Assembly (NCBI GenBank): GCA_017621815.1
Contig: JAGASK010000043.1
Span: 62,001-126,000, forward strand
Direction: 5' to 3'
Length of the DNA stretch: 64,000 nucleotides
Source of the DNA: Lachnospiraceae bacterium
GTDB lineage: Bacteria > Bacillota > Clostridia > Lachnospirales > Lachnospiraceae
In this document: piece after piece, positions 37,501 through 45,908 of the stretch
How positions within the stretch are numbered: position 1 is the stretch's first letter
Layout: every line of letters begins with the position of its first letter
Program-made: the position numbers and the translations under genes
The notes under the pieces: generated by a model
The model's database searches: none
What the model was told of the DNA's origin: nothing
Seen by the model: only the letters and a program-made list of their open reading frames with translations

Positions 37501-37695
37501 ATGTGGTTTTGGTGGTTTATGTTTGTTTGTGATTTACTTATTCCGGTGTTTATGATTATTTGTGGAAGAATGATGTGGAAGAATTCCCCCAAAAGTATCA
37601 ATGGAATTATTGGTTACCGAACAACACGTTCTATGCAAAATAAGGATACATGGAGATTTGCCCATGATTATTGCGGAAGGCTGTGGGAGCTTTAA
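37501..37695 (+). pseudogene. Truncated SdpI-family membrane protein
   Basis: 64 codons with SD GGGGAG before ATG. One hydrophobic segment is followed by INGIIGYRTTRSMQNKDTW and AHDYCGRLWEL, then a stop. SdpI-family proteins have this GYRTxRSxxNxxxW motif followed by at least one more membrane segment. The C-terminal part is gone, so it is probably a pseudogene. Confidence 0.65.
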
Positions 37696-37756
37696 AAAGA
37701 AACCTTACAGATGAGGGAATACGAAAATAGAGCGGAAGTTTAAGAGGAAATGAGAA

Positions 37757-38125
37757 ATGGATGTAAAAGGATTTTGGAAAGCCATTCTTGCGCAAAATGA
37801 AAAAGAAATTAGGAAATATTTTCATGAAGAGGCTTATATAAACTGGCATTGTACAAATGAACATTTTAATGTTGATGAATTTATTATTGCTAATTGTGAG
37901 TATCCGGGAGATTGGGATGGAATTGTTGAAAGAATAGAAATGATGAATGATTTAGTTATTACAGCTACATTTGTCTATCCGAAAGACAGGAGTCTTTCGT
38001 TTCATGTAATATCATTTATTAAAATCGTAAATAACAAAATCGTGTCAATGGATGAGTACTGGGCGGATGATGGAAGTGCTCCGCAATGGAGAAAAAATAA
38101 GCATATAGGAACATCAATCCGCTAA
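37757..38125 (+). CDS. NTF2/SnoaL-like protein
   Basis: 122-residue protein with the alpha-plus-beta cone fold pattern of SnoaL-like/nuclear transport factor 2 proteins: FWKAILAQNEKEIRKYFHEEAYINW at the start and IKIVNNKIVSMDEYWADDG at the end. Such proteins bind small ligands or act as simple enzymes. AAGAGGAAATG is the SD region. No partner gene was identified. Confidence 0.75.
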   Translation: MDVKGFWKAILAQNEKEIRKYFHEEAYINWHCTNEHFNVDEFIIANCEYPGDWDGIVERIEMMNDLVITATFVYPKDRSLSFHVISFIKIVNNKIVSMDEYWADDGSAPQWRKNKHIGTSIR

Positions 38126-38149
38126 ATCGTAATTTGTGGGGGTATGTAT

Positions 38150-38686
38150 ATGAAAAACTTTGAACGAAATAATCCACTATTTTCATTGTGCGGGCTGAAT
38201 TGCGGTTTGTGTACGATGAAGCTCGGCGGTCATTGCTCGGGATGTGGACAAGGAAACAAGCCCTGTAAAGCCGCTCGCTGCGGAATGGAACATAATATAG
38301 AATACTGTTTCCAGTGTTTGGAATATCCCTGTCAGATTTATGATCACGCAGATGAATACGATTCTTTTATTACACATCTGCACCAAAAGGTGGATATGAT
38401 GAAAGCAAAGAAAATCGGAATTGAGTCGTATTGTGAGGAACAGATTGAAAAGGTGAAGCTTTTGGAAACATTGCTTGCCAAATACGATTCTGGCAGGGAA
38501 AAGACTGTGTTTTGCCTTGCAGTGAATCTTCTTGATATTGAGGACATCCATAAGGTTTTGAATGAGGGTAGCCAGCTTGCATCGGATATGCCCATTAAGG
38601 ATAAAGCCAAGTGTGTCTCAAATAGATTGCGTGAAATCGCAAATGAGAGAGGGATAGCTCTGAAATTAAGAAAGAAGAGGAAGTGA
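38150..38686 (+). CDS. Cysteine-rich DUF3795-like protein
   Basis: 178-residue protein. The N-terminal 70 residues have eleven cysteines in LCGLNCGLCTM, HCSGCGQG, CKAARCG and YCFQCLEYPC, a pattern that could bind zinc or an iron-sulfur cluster, as in DUF3795 proteins. The C-terminal half is helical and basic. ATG 38150 lies 7 bases after GGGGG; ATG 38144 is the alternative. Confidence 0.75.
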   Translation: MKNFERNNPLFSLCGLNCGLCTMKLGGHCSGCGQGNKPCKAARCGMEHNIEYCFQCLEYPCQIYDHADEYDSFITHLHQKVDMMKAKKIGIESYCEEQIEKVKLLETLLAKYDSGREKTVFCLAVNLLDIEDIHKVLNEGSQLASDMPIKDKAKCVSNRLREIANERGIALKLRKKRK

Positions 38687-38855
38687 AAAATTCCCGTTTG
38701 TGGAGGAGGGGCAGAGGACGAAAAATCGGAATTGACCGAGCTGAAAGCGAGGGATGCTTCTTGAACGTCAATTCAAGAAGATGAGTTTGAAAGATAAATC
38801 GGAATTTCTACGCTTTCAAATTGTAATAAAAAAGGAACTGTAGGTAGGTGATACA

Positions 38856-39356
38856 ATGACAGAACGGCAACAATTAATCGCTCAAAAATTACAAATCTTA
38901 TCTGTGAAACAGACATTAGAGAAACTTTCTGGAATAGAGATTATGGGGATTGTTAATGACAATGACAATAGTATATTAAGTGAAATATATTCAGCTTATG
39001 AACCAATAATGTGTTCCTATACAACCGTACCATATAGTAAGATTTCATATAAATCATCTGAAGAACAAGTAATTTCTTGGATTGCTGTAAGTATGGAATT
39101 AAAAGAAAATATATGCTATTTTTTTGATTGTCATGGTACATGGGTCAAAATAAGATTTTTGAATTTGCATGATGGAATTAAATCGTTATGGAAACACCAT
39201 GATTTGGGGTTTATTCTTGTAAATAATAACCTAACTCAGATTATGGAAGCATCTTTTGATTCACGAGATGAAGATAACTATTTGATAGATATTTGGAATT
39301 ATGAAAAACAAGAACATATAGAAAAAAGCGAAAATTCCAGCTTATCAAACAGCTGA
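38856..39356 (+). CDS. Hypothetical protein
   Basis: 166-residue soluble, acidic protein not assigned to a family. There is a helical N-terminus (ERQQLIAQKLQILSVKQTLEKL) and a beta-rich middle (WIAVSMELKENICYFFDCHG). AT-content is higher than in the flanking core genes. GTAGGTAGGTG precedes ATG. Size and context would suit a toxin-immunity protein, but nothing else supports that. Confidence 0.55.
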   Translation: MTERQQLIAQKLQILSVKQTLEKLSGIEIMGIVNDNDNSILSEIYSAYEPIMCSYTTVPYSKISYKSSEEQVISWIAVSMELKENICYFFDCHGTWVKIRFLNLHDGIKSLWKHHDLGFILVNNNLTQIMEASFDSRDEDNYLIDIWNYEKQEHIEKSENSSLSNS

Positions 39357-39393
39357 TCAGAGTGGGAAATCGGTATGTAGGAGATAAGGGGAA

Positions 39394-39756
39394 ATGAAAC
39401 TGAAAAATATTTTGATTGTTGTAAAAGATATTGAAAAATCCAAACAGTTTTATCATGACCTGTTTGGTTTGAATATGGTGCTTGACAATGATGGTAATAT
39501 GATTTTAACAGAGGGTCTTGTACTTCAGGATGAGAAAATTTGGAAAAAGTTTTTGGGGAAAGATATTATTCCGGAAAATAATTCTTGTGAACTGTATTTT
39601 GAAGAAAAAGATATAGAAGGGTTTGTTGAAAAATTGGAAAATTTATATCCTTCAGTCCAATATGTCAATCGGCTTATGACGCATAGCTGGGGGCAAAGAG
39701 TGATTCGCTTTTATGATTTGGACGGCAATCTGATTGAAGTAGGAACGCCGATATAA
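39394..39756 (+). CDS. VOC (glyoxalase/dioxygenase superfamily) protein
   Basis: 120-residue protein with two beta-alpha-beta-beta-beta modules: ILIVVKDIEKSKQFYHDLFGL at the start and RVIRFYDLDGNLIEVGTPI at the end. The C-terminal Glu ligand (LIEVG) is present. The N-terminal ligand position (ILIVVKD) lacks His, so metal binding is uncertain. AGGAGATAAGGGGAA is the SD region. Confidence 0.85.
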   Translation: MKLKNILIVVKDIEKSKQFYHDLFGLNMVLDNDGNMILTEGLVLQDEKIWKKFLGKDIIPENNSCELYFEEKDIEGFVEKLENLYPSVQYVNRLMTHSWGQRVIRFYDLDGNLIEVGTPI

Positions 39757-39832
39757 TTGTATTACATGTTGCAGTAATGGAATAAAAATGCAATTACGCT
39801 GTACATAAAAGCAGGATATGAAGGATGGTTTT

Positions 39833-40219
39833 ATGAAAAAATTTGGAATAGTATTATTGCCTGTTTTCACAATTATTCTGGAATTATTGCCGCATGGTGC
39901 TGTTTTGATATTTGCACCATCTCCCGCTGATACGATTAGGGAAACATACGCATACTTTAGTTTAGAGCCGATAGGATATGCCAATCTCGCCCCATTTGTT
40001 ACGGCTTTTCTTACTTGCATAATATTGATATTGGCAATAATTACAATCATAAAAAACGATATGAAAGTGGGAAAAGCTCTTTTTATAATATCTTTAGTTG
40101 CAGTAATGGTTTCACTCGTTCCTTTGAGATTGGGTATTGATTATTATTCAATTATAGGCGGTATGATTACAGTTATGTTAGTTGTCGAATGTATTTTGGC
40201 AAAAATGATGACAAAATAG
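39833..40219 (+). CDS. Hypothetical four-segment membrane protein
   Basis: 128 residues. ATG 39833 follows GAAGGATGG. Hydrophobic segments lie at about 4-24, 45-68, 76-94 and 100-122. No family was recognised. It is followed by another small membrane-protein gene 28 bp on. Confidence 0.55.
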   Translation: MKKFGIVLLPVFTIILELLPHGAVLIFAPSPADTIRETYAYFSLEPIGYANLAPFVTAFLTCIILILAIITIIKNDMKVGKALFIISLVAVMVSLVPLRLGIDYYSIIGGMITVMLVVECILAKMMTK

Positions 40220-40247
40220 GGCAATTTCATTGCCGGGAGGGGTTCTG

Positions 40248-40658
40248 ATGAAAAAATCAATAATGGCGAAGAAGTATTTAATAGTCGTTATTTTATTGTT
40301 TAGCTTTTTAACTTTCCTGGAAATCGGAATTTGTTTTGAAGTGATGTGGCATGGTTTTAGCGGCTATGGAGATATACCAATGAAGTATACCACAATAGGA
40401 CTTATTGGAAGTGATTTCCTGGTATTTTTTATTCCGGTGAGCGTTATTACAATATTTATCTGTGGCATTGCAATGCAGGCAAAAAAGATTATCAAAAGGA
40501 GAGAACTTTTTCTTATTTGTATTTGTGCATTGGCTGGCATAGGTATCGCAGTTGGAATATTTGTCATTGCACCTGATATTCCCATTTCGAGGATGGGCAG
40601 ACAGATGACAGCCTTCCTTATTGATTATTTTAACTGGATGGAATATCCGGTGCCTTGA
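40248..40658 (+). CDS. Hypothetical membrane protein
   Basis: 136 residues with three to four hydrophobic segments. ATG 40248 has a strong GGGAGGGG SD. Probably in one transcript with the preceding membrane-protein gene. Function unknown. Confidence 0.55.
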   Translation: MKKSIMAKKYLIVVILLFSFLTFLEIGICFEVMWHGFSGYGDIPMKYTTIGLIGSDFLVFFIPVSVITIFICGIAMQAKKIIKRRELFLICICALAGIGIAVGIFVIAPDIPISRMGRQMTAFLIDYFNWMEYPVP

Positions 40659-40734
40659 GGATGATATAGATTATGAATATAATTTAAAGAATATAACTAT
40701 AAATGAAAGCCGGAAACCCAAAGGAGAAAATTAA

Positions 40735-41370
40735 ATGAAAAATCCCTGGGAAGAAATTTCATTAGCAGATTATGAAAATCATATGAAATTAGATTCTGTT
40801 ATGCAGCTGCAGGCCATGAATGAAATGATGAAAGGTCAGTTTTCTGCTTATCCTATTTCCAGTGTAATGATATTAGGGGTTGCAGGCGGTAATGGACTTG
40901 AGCATATCAGGAAAGGCAAAATTAAAAAAGTATATGGAGTAGATATTAACTCTTCTTATCTGAAAGCAGTCAGCCTGAGATATCCGAATTTAGGAGGGCT
41001 TCTGGAATGTTTATGTATCAATTTGATTAATGAAACTGATAAATTGCCCCAAGCGGATATGGTTATTGCGAATCTCTTGATTGAGTATATCGGATATGAA
41101 TGTTTTCAGAAAGCAATCCGGCAGGTAGCTCCGAAGTATGTTTCATGTATTATTCAAATCAATATGGAGGATAACTGGGTGTCAGATTCCCCGTATCTGC
41201 ATGTGTTTGACGGACTGGAACAGGTACATCATCAAATGGAAGAACAGGCACTGGAGAAAGCAATGCTTGAAATTGATTATCTTGCAAGCAGAACTTTGGA
41301 GCATATGCTGCCTAATGGGAAAAAATTAGTACAGATAGATTTTGAAAGGCAGAGCAAACCAAAGAGGTGA
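40735..41370 (+). CDS. Class I SAM-dependent methyltransferase
   Basis: 211-residue cytoplasmic enzyme. Motif I is VMILGVAGGNGLEHI (residues 43-57), the acidic motif II is VYGVDINSSYL, and IANLLIEYIG sits at motif IV. The methyl acceptor is unknown. GGAGAAAATTAA before ATG is the SD region. Confidence 0.85.
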   Translation: MKNPWEEISLADYENHMKLDSVMQLQAMNEMMKGQFSAYPISSVMILGVAGGNGLEHIRKGKIKKVYGVDINSSYLKAVSLRYPNLGGLLECLCINLINETDKLPQADMVIANLLIEYIGYECFQKAIRQVAPKYVSCIIQINMEDNWVSDSPYLHVFDGLEQVHHQMEEQALEKAMLEIDYLASRTLEHMLPNGKKLVQIDFERQSKPKR

Positions 41371-41484
41371 CTTTACAGCTGTAGACTGATTTTTCAGAAA
41401 ATTGGTATTGAAGCATTAAAATAGAAGGATTTGATTCCCGGACGGATAAATAACTTTGAATTAGTAAGGAAGGCAGTATATAAA

Positions 41485-41957
41485 ATGATTGCATTGATAG
41501 TGGCTCGTTCTAAAAATAATGTCATTGGTAAAAACGGAGAAATACCGTGGAAGATAAAAGGTGAACAGAAGCAATTCAGAGAACTTACAACAGGGAATGT
41601 TGTGGTTATGGGGCGAAAATCCTATGAAGAAATCGGGCATCCGCTGCCCAAAAGAAAAAATATAATTGTTTCAAAAAGCCAGAATTTTTCAGATGAAAAT
41701 CTTGTTACAGTTCATTCTTTGCAGGAAGCAATTGATATTTCTGCTGGTGAAAATTCTACATATCGGGAGGATATGGATTATTTAAGGAAGCACTTCCCTT
41801 AGTGGACAAAATGTATATTACAGAAGTGGATATAACGGTTGATAACGGAGATGTGTTCTTCCCGGAGTTTGATGCTGATGAATTTGATATATCTATAGGA
41901 GAAACCGGTGGGGATGATATCAAATTTACAAGAACTGTTTATACCAGAAAGAAATGA
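41485..41957 (+). pseudogene. Frameshifted dihydrofolate reductase
   Basis: DHFR would reduce dihydrofolate with NADPH. The first frame (41485-41802) gives IALIVARSKNNVIGKNGEIPW, VVVMGRKSYEEIG and PLPKRKNIIVSKS, then runs out of register after GENST. From 41760 another frame continues ISGGYGLFKEALPLVDKMYIT through FTRTVYTRKK to the TGA at 41955-41957. One missing base near 41760 explains this. Unless it is a sequencing error, the enzyme is dead. The stop overlaps the next ATG (ATGA). Confidence 0.82.
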
Positions 41958-42787
41958 TTTTAACAGCGGTGAAGCGGATAAAAGCAAAAGGTCATGATGT
42001 TACTATCGCTACAAGAGGAAAAGCTTCTGATGGATATGGTAACAGAGTGAGGCGGATTATTCTTGAAAGAACAAATGAAGAGAGCATGAAAAATGCTTTG
42101 AGGGGCAGAAGTTATGATGTTGTAATTGATAAAATAGCTTATTGTTCCAATGATATAAGGTATGCAATGGAAGCTGTTGATTGTGATAAATATATTCATA
42201 TGTCAAGCACTTCGGTTTATGAGCCTAAGCACATAAATACTATTGAATCCGATTTTAATGGAAAGTCAAAAAAACTGGTATGGTGTGATAGAAAAGCTTT
42301 TCCATATGAGGAAATAAAGAGACAGGCTGAGTGTGCTTTATGGCAGGAGTATTCCAATAGAAATTGGATTGCTGTAAGATATCCGTTTGCATTAGGAAAA
42401 GATGATTATACAAAAAGACTGTTGTTTTATGTTGAGCATACCATGAAATCAGTTCCGATGAATATTGATAATCCGGATTATCAGATGGGATATATACGTT
42501 CTGATGAAGTCGGAAGGTTCATGGCTTTTCTGGTCGATAAAGATGTCAGAGGGGCAATTAATGGAAGCGCTGAAGGAACTATTTCCATAAAAGAAATAGT
42601 TGAATATGTTGAAAAGAAAACAGGAACAAAGGCAATTATTGATAAAGCAGGAGATAGTGCTCCATATAATGGAGAACCGGAATACAGCATAAATACGGAT
42701 AAAGCAAAAGCATTAGGTTTTAAGTTTTCGGTGCTTCGGGATTGGATATATGAACTTTTAGATTATTATATTCAATCACTCAGATGA
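41954..42787 (+). CDS. NAD-dependent epimerase/dehydratase-like protein, N-terminally truncated
   Basis: 277 residues of the extended SDR type. The reading frame starts at ILTAVKRIKAKGHDVTIATRG. Relatives begin about 13 residues earlier with the GGTGxIS dinucleotide motif, which is absent here. Downstream features remain: VVIDKIAYCSND, HMSSTSVYEP, RYPFALG and a C-terminal helix. The start sits on the TGA of the DHFR relic, so a deletion probably fused the two loci. Likely non-functional for NAD binding. Confidence 0.65.
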   Translation: MILTAVKRIKAKGHDVTIATRGKASDGYGNRVRRIILERTNEESMKNALRGRSYDVVIDKIAYCSNDIRYAMEAVDCDKYIHMSSTSVYEPKHINTIESDFNGKSKKLVWCDRKAFPYEEIKRQAECALWQEYSNRNWIAVRYPFALGKDDYTKRLLFYVEHTMKSVPMNIDNPDYQMGYIRSDEVGRFMAFLVDKDVRGAINGSAEGTISIKEIVEYVEKKTGTKAIIDKAGDSAPYNGEPEYSINTDKAKALGFKFSVLRDWIYELLDYYIQSLR

Positions 42788-43300
42788 TGGTTTTTAGCGG
42801 AGTGAAAGTTCAGGAGAATGGCAGAATGAATTTGTGTAAAATGCAGAAAGCAGTTTATCAAAATAAAAAAGAAAAAGGATTCAATACTTCTGATGTAAAT
42901 TTATATAATGAAAAAAGAGAGTATGAAGCGGTTAATGAAAAAAGTGAACATTGTTTACCTCAGGAGAAATGCGAATGGTGTAATTTGAAAGAGAATGACA
43001 GGAAATGGTTGCTCTTTGAAACTGCAAGTTGGTCTATATATTTGTCTGATATACAAGACTATATTGGCAGATGATTTGTGTAACTGGAGTTGCTTAATGA
43101 ATGATTTTTACAAAAAGGCTGAACCTAATCCACATGTGCATATCCATGTTCGTCCAAGATATAAACAACCTATAATAATTAAAAATAAAGCTTATGAAGA
43201 TACTGAATATGGGCATCATTACGCATTAAAAAAGACGGTTTTATTAAGTGACGAGGATAGAGTAATGCTTTACGAGTTGATGAAAAGAAATTTGAATTGA
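42784..43300 (+). pseudogene. HIT-family hydrolase with internal deletion, preceded by a MazG-like fragment
   Basis: Frame 1 (42784-43074) has KMQKAVYQNKKEKGFNTSDV, like the start of MazG-type pyrophosphohydrolases. It then has CEWCNLKENDRKWLLFETAS and YLSDIQDYIGR, the N-terminus of HIT hydrolases, and stops. Another frame (to 43300) has NWSCLMNDFYKKAEPNPHVH with the catalytic IHVRPRYKQP triad and the end YGHHYALKK. The roughly 40 residues normally between YIGR and NWSCL are missing, with a frame change. So this is a composite relic. Confidence 0.75.
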
Positions 43301-43363
43301 CAAGTTTCAGTAACGCAAAGGAGGGCCTTTATATATTATTCCTTAATTTACTGTGTGGACTTT

Positions 43364-43483
43364 ATGGGTGAACGGGGTATGCAATTCGGGGATAAAAGGA
43401 TTGATGTAAATGAAATGATAATCAATCGGTTGAACCAAATATATGATAAACTTATTATTGAATGGAATTGTTTGAATTTGTAG
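43364..43483 (+). other. 39-codon reading frame of unknown status
   Basis: MGERGMQFGDKRIDVNEMII continues to INRLNQIYDKLIIEWNCLNL. No convincing SD. It may be the tail of a lost gene. The sequence CAGTAACGCAAAGG (43308-43321) lies just upstream and recurs at 48696-48709. Confidence 0.3.
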
Positions 43484-43545
43484 AAAGCAGTACTGTAACT
43501 TCCTGTTTAATGAATTAGCAAATGGGTATTTGTGGAGGTGTTGTT

Positions 43546-44085
43546 ATGCAATATGCGATAGAACTATATTATGATAGAAAAACAGAAAAGGAACTTTGGG
43601 GGTTGGCTAAAAGAATTGCTGATGAAAAAATAAGTACCAAGTTTCTGGAATGGAAAACGAGACCGCATCTTACATTAGCCTGTTTTAATGACGTGGATGA
43701 GGCTTATTGTACAGAGAAACTAAAAAGTTTTGCACAAAGTCATAAGGTTATGCCCGCTTATATTGGTTCTGTAGGAATGTTTAACGATACGAAAACGATT
43801 TTTGTATCGCCTATAATGAACAGTAGTATGTATCAGTTTCAGAGAGAATTATATGCGGAACTGAAAGAGTTTGATGCAACTGGCTGGGAATGGTATTGTC
43901 CTGAACGTTGGGTACCGCACTGTACGATAGCGCTTACCCGTGATGATGAAAGTACGGCTTTTTATCGGGCAAGTGACTTGTTGCTGCGCGAGTTCAGGAA
44001 GATGAGTGGCGAGTTTGTTTCGATAGGGTTGGTTAAAATTACATTTCCTGTGGAAGAAATATTTACAGTAGACTTGAGCCGTTAA
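43546..44085 (+). CDS. 2'-5' RNA ligase / 2H phosphoesterase family protein
   Basis: 179-residue protein with two H-x-T motifs: RPHLTLACF (residues 45-53) and VPHCTIALT (near 125). These are the paired His-Thr of 2H phosphoesterases (LigT-like), which hydrolyse or ligate cyclic and 2'-5' phosphodiester bonds. ATG 43546 follows GGAGGTG at 5 bases; an upstream ATG at 43522 includes that SD. The substrate is unknown. Confidence 0.88.
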   Translation: MQYAIELYYDRKTEKELWGLAKRIADEKISTKFLEWKTRPHLTLACFNDVDEAYCTEKLKSFAQSHKVMPAYIGSVGMFNDTKTIFVSPIMNSSMYQFQRELYAELKEFDATGWEWYCPERWVPHCTIALTRDDESTAFYRASDLLLREFRKMSGEFVSIGLVKITFPVEEIFTVDLSR

Positions 44086-44106
44086 TTTACAATTTGGAAT
44101 AAGGAA

Positions 44107-44235
44107 ATGTATTATGAATTACAGCCACTGCGGATTCAGACAGGATGGAAAATAGGATATAATAACTTTACAGAATATGATATAGATACATATGGAGAAA
44201 ATGATTTGCTTGAGTTGGTAAATTCATATTTTTAG
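44107..44235 (+). other. 42-codon small ORF, possible truncated gene
   Basis: MYYELQPLRIQTGWKIGYNN continues to TYGENDLLELVNSYF. AAGGA lies 3 bases before the ATG. It reads like the N-terminus of a larger soluble protein. Confidence 0.35.
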
Positions 44236-44253
44236 AGCAAAGGACAAGTGATA

Positions 44254-45027
44254 ATGAGCAAAAAAACAAAAGTAATCCTGACAATTTTATGTTTAGCAAT
44301 TGCCTTTATGGACATATCAGGATTACCGGGAGTGTTGTTAAAAGTAAATATTGCTGATGTGGATGAGTATATTATTCCCTTGATGATTAATTTCATTATA
44401 ATTGGGATAGTTGCAATAGTTGTATTAAAACTGTTTAAAGTAACATATAATTTCGGATTTTCGGTAAATGGATTAAGCGAAGGATTGAAAAGATATGCCA
44501 AACCGGGAATTGCGGCAGGGGTATTATCTTTTGCAGCCTTTTTTATCGGATTATTTCCCTTTGATTATAAACCAACAATATGGAAAATATTGATAGAAGG
44601 TATTTTGTATTATGTTGGGGTGGGGATTGTTGAAGAATTTTATGTCAGAGGATTATTTCTTAATATTGTTGAAGAATTTGCAGACAGAAAGAACAACAAG
44701 ACCGAAATAGCAGTTATTGTCTCAGCGGTAATTTTTGGATTAGGACATATCCCGGGTATGTTAGGGATGGGAATTGGGGTTATATTATTTAAAGTCATTT
44801 CCACCATTGGTATGGGATTTTATTTCGGAACAATTTATAAAAAGACGGGTAATTTATGGGTTCCTGTTATTATGCATAGCTTTATTGATATATGTGCTTT
44901 GCCATATTGTTTTACGCAGAACATGAGATACGAGACAATATCGTTAATTATATTAGTAATCACATATGCAGCATTAGCCGTTTACTGTTGTAACCTTTTG
45001 TTCAATAAAAAGCCGGAGCAGAAGTAA
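44254..45027 (+). CDS. CPBP-family intramembrane metalloprotease (CAAX protease)
   Basis: 257-residue membrane protein with about eight hydrophobic segments. Catalytic motifs are complete: motif 1 VEEFYVRG (EExxxR), motif 2 FGLGHI, and motif 3 HSFID. Family members process or protect against peptides. ATG 44254 has AAAGGACAAG upstream; a GTG at 44248 is close to the same SD. No peptide gene was recognised nearby. Confidence 0.88.
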   Translation: MSKKTKVILTILCLAIAFMDISGLPGVLLKVNIADVDEYIIPLMINFIIIGIVAIVVLKLFKVTYNFGFSVNGLSEGLKRYAKPGIAAGVLSFAAFFIGLFPFDYKPTIWKILIEGILYYVGVGIVEEFYVRGLFLNIVEEFADRKNNKTEIAVIVSAVIFGLGHIPGMLGMGIGVILFKVISTIGMGFYFGTIYKKTGNLWVPVIMHSFIDICALPYCFTQNMRYETISLIILVITYAALAVYCCNLLFNKKPEQK

Positions 45028-45201
45028 ATACATTATAAGTATTAAGCCGCTGCAATATTGGAGAGGTGCCAAAGATAATAAAATTTCTGGTTATCGGGAA
45101 AATGAGCAGAGGGAAAAATCGGGAGTTTCAGAAATAGCAGTGGCTGTTTTCTAAGAGAAGAAAACAATGATTGAAAATGAAAAAGTTGGAAGGCGAAAAA
45201 T

Positions 45202-45804
45202 ATGAAATTACGAGAAACGTATGCAAATTGCAAAGCAAAAGAATATAACAATTTGAAGGAATTCTTTGTCCAAAATGTGGAGTTTTCTAAAGAAAATGTT
45301 CCTAATAAAATCGAAGAAATATCTAATTCCAGTCGAGTTTGGCTGTTATTTGCCAGTCTTGATAAGAATGATTGGAAGTGTTTACAAGTTGCCCATAGCA
45401 AGAATGGTGTACAAAGTGAAATAAAAGATGTTATAGAATTTTTATTTTGTAACGCCTACCAAAATGCAGAGAATATTTCATACACTAATAGCGCTTTTTA
45501 TGAAAAGGTATGTCCTAAAACTACAAATGAACCTTATCGTAGACTTCTTTATAGTAAAATTGGTAGTGAATATAAATATTTTCGGATTTGTTTTCTTGAT
45601 GTAGATAAGTACCTTGGAACAAAACCGGATAATGATTCGCTCAAATCAGATAGTGAACGGATTATTCAAATATGTAAGAATCAATATGCCGAAGCAAAAA
45701 TAGCTTATCAAACACTTGCTGTATATTGGAGATTATGTTCAAGTGGTATTGATGGTCAAACTATCGCTTATATAGCAGGTCATTTTACTGAATTTGAAGA
45801 ATAA
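45202..45804 (+). CDS. Hypothetical protein
   Basis: 200-residue soluble protein, mixed helix and strand, with aromatic and Lys/Asn-rich stretches and higher AT-content than the core genes. GGAAGGCG is the likely SD. No motif or family was recognised. Confidence 0.5.
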   Translation: MKLRETYANCKAKEYNNLKEFFVQNVEFSKENVPNKIEEISNSSRVWLLFASLDKNDWKCLQVAHSKNGVQSEIKDVIEFLFCNAYQNAENISYTNSAFYEKVCPKTTNEPYRRLLYSKIGSEYKYFRICFLDVDKYLGTKPDNDSLKSDSERIIQICKNQYAEAKIAYQTLAVYWRLCSSGIDGQTIAYIAGHFTEFEE

Positions 45805-45806
45805 AA

Positions 45807-45908
45807 ATTATCGGGAATGAAACTGCAGATGTTGTTGAATATTGTATCAATAAGGTTTTAGATAAAAATTGCAATGAGATAATAAAAGAAGGGCATATCT
45901 ACAGATGA
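45807..45908 (+). pseudogene. C-terminal relic coupled to the esterase gene
   Basis: An open frame without a start reads IIGNETADVVEYCINKVL and then EIIKEGHIYR. It ends with TGA overlapping the esterase ATG (ATGA). It looks like the tail of a lost gene that was translationally coupled. No family was recognised. Confidence 0.3.

Noticed and set aside
37352-37555. 67-codon + strand frame between the pyrophosphatase and SdpI relics
   Set aside because: No SD, no recognisable motif and overlaps two better-supported fragments in other frames.
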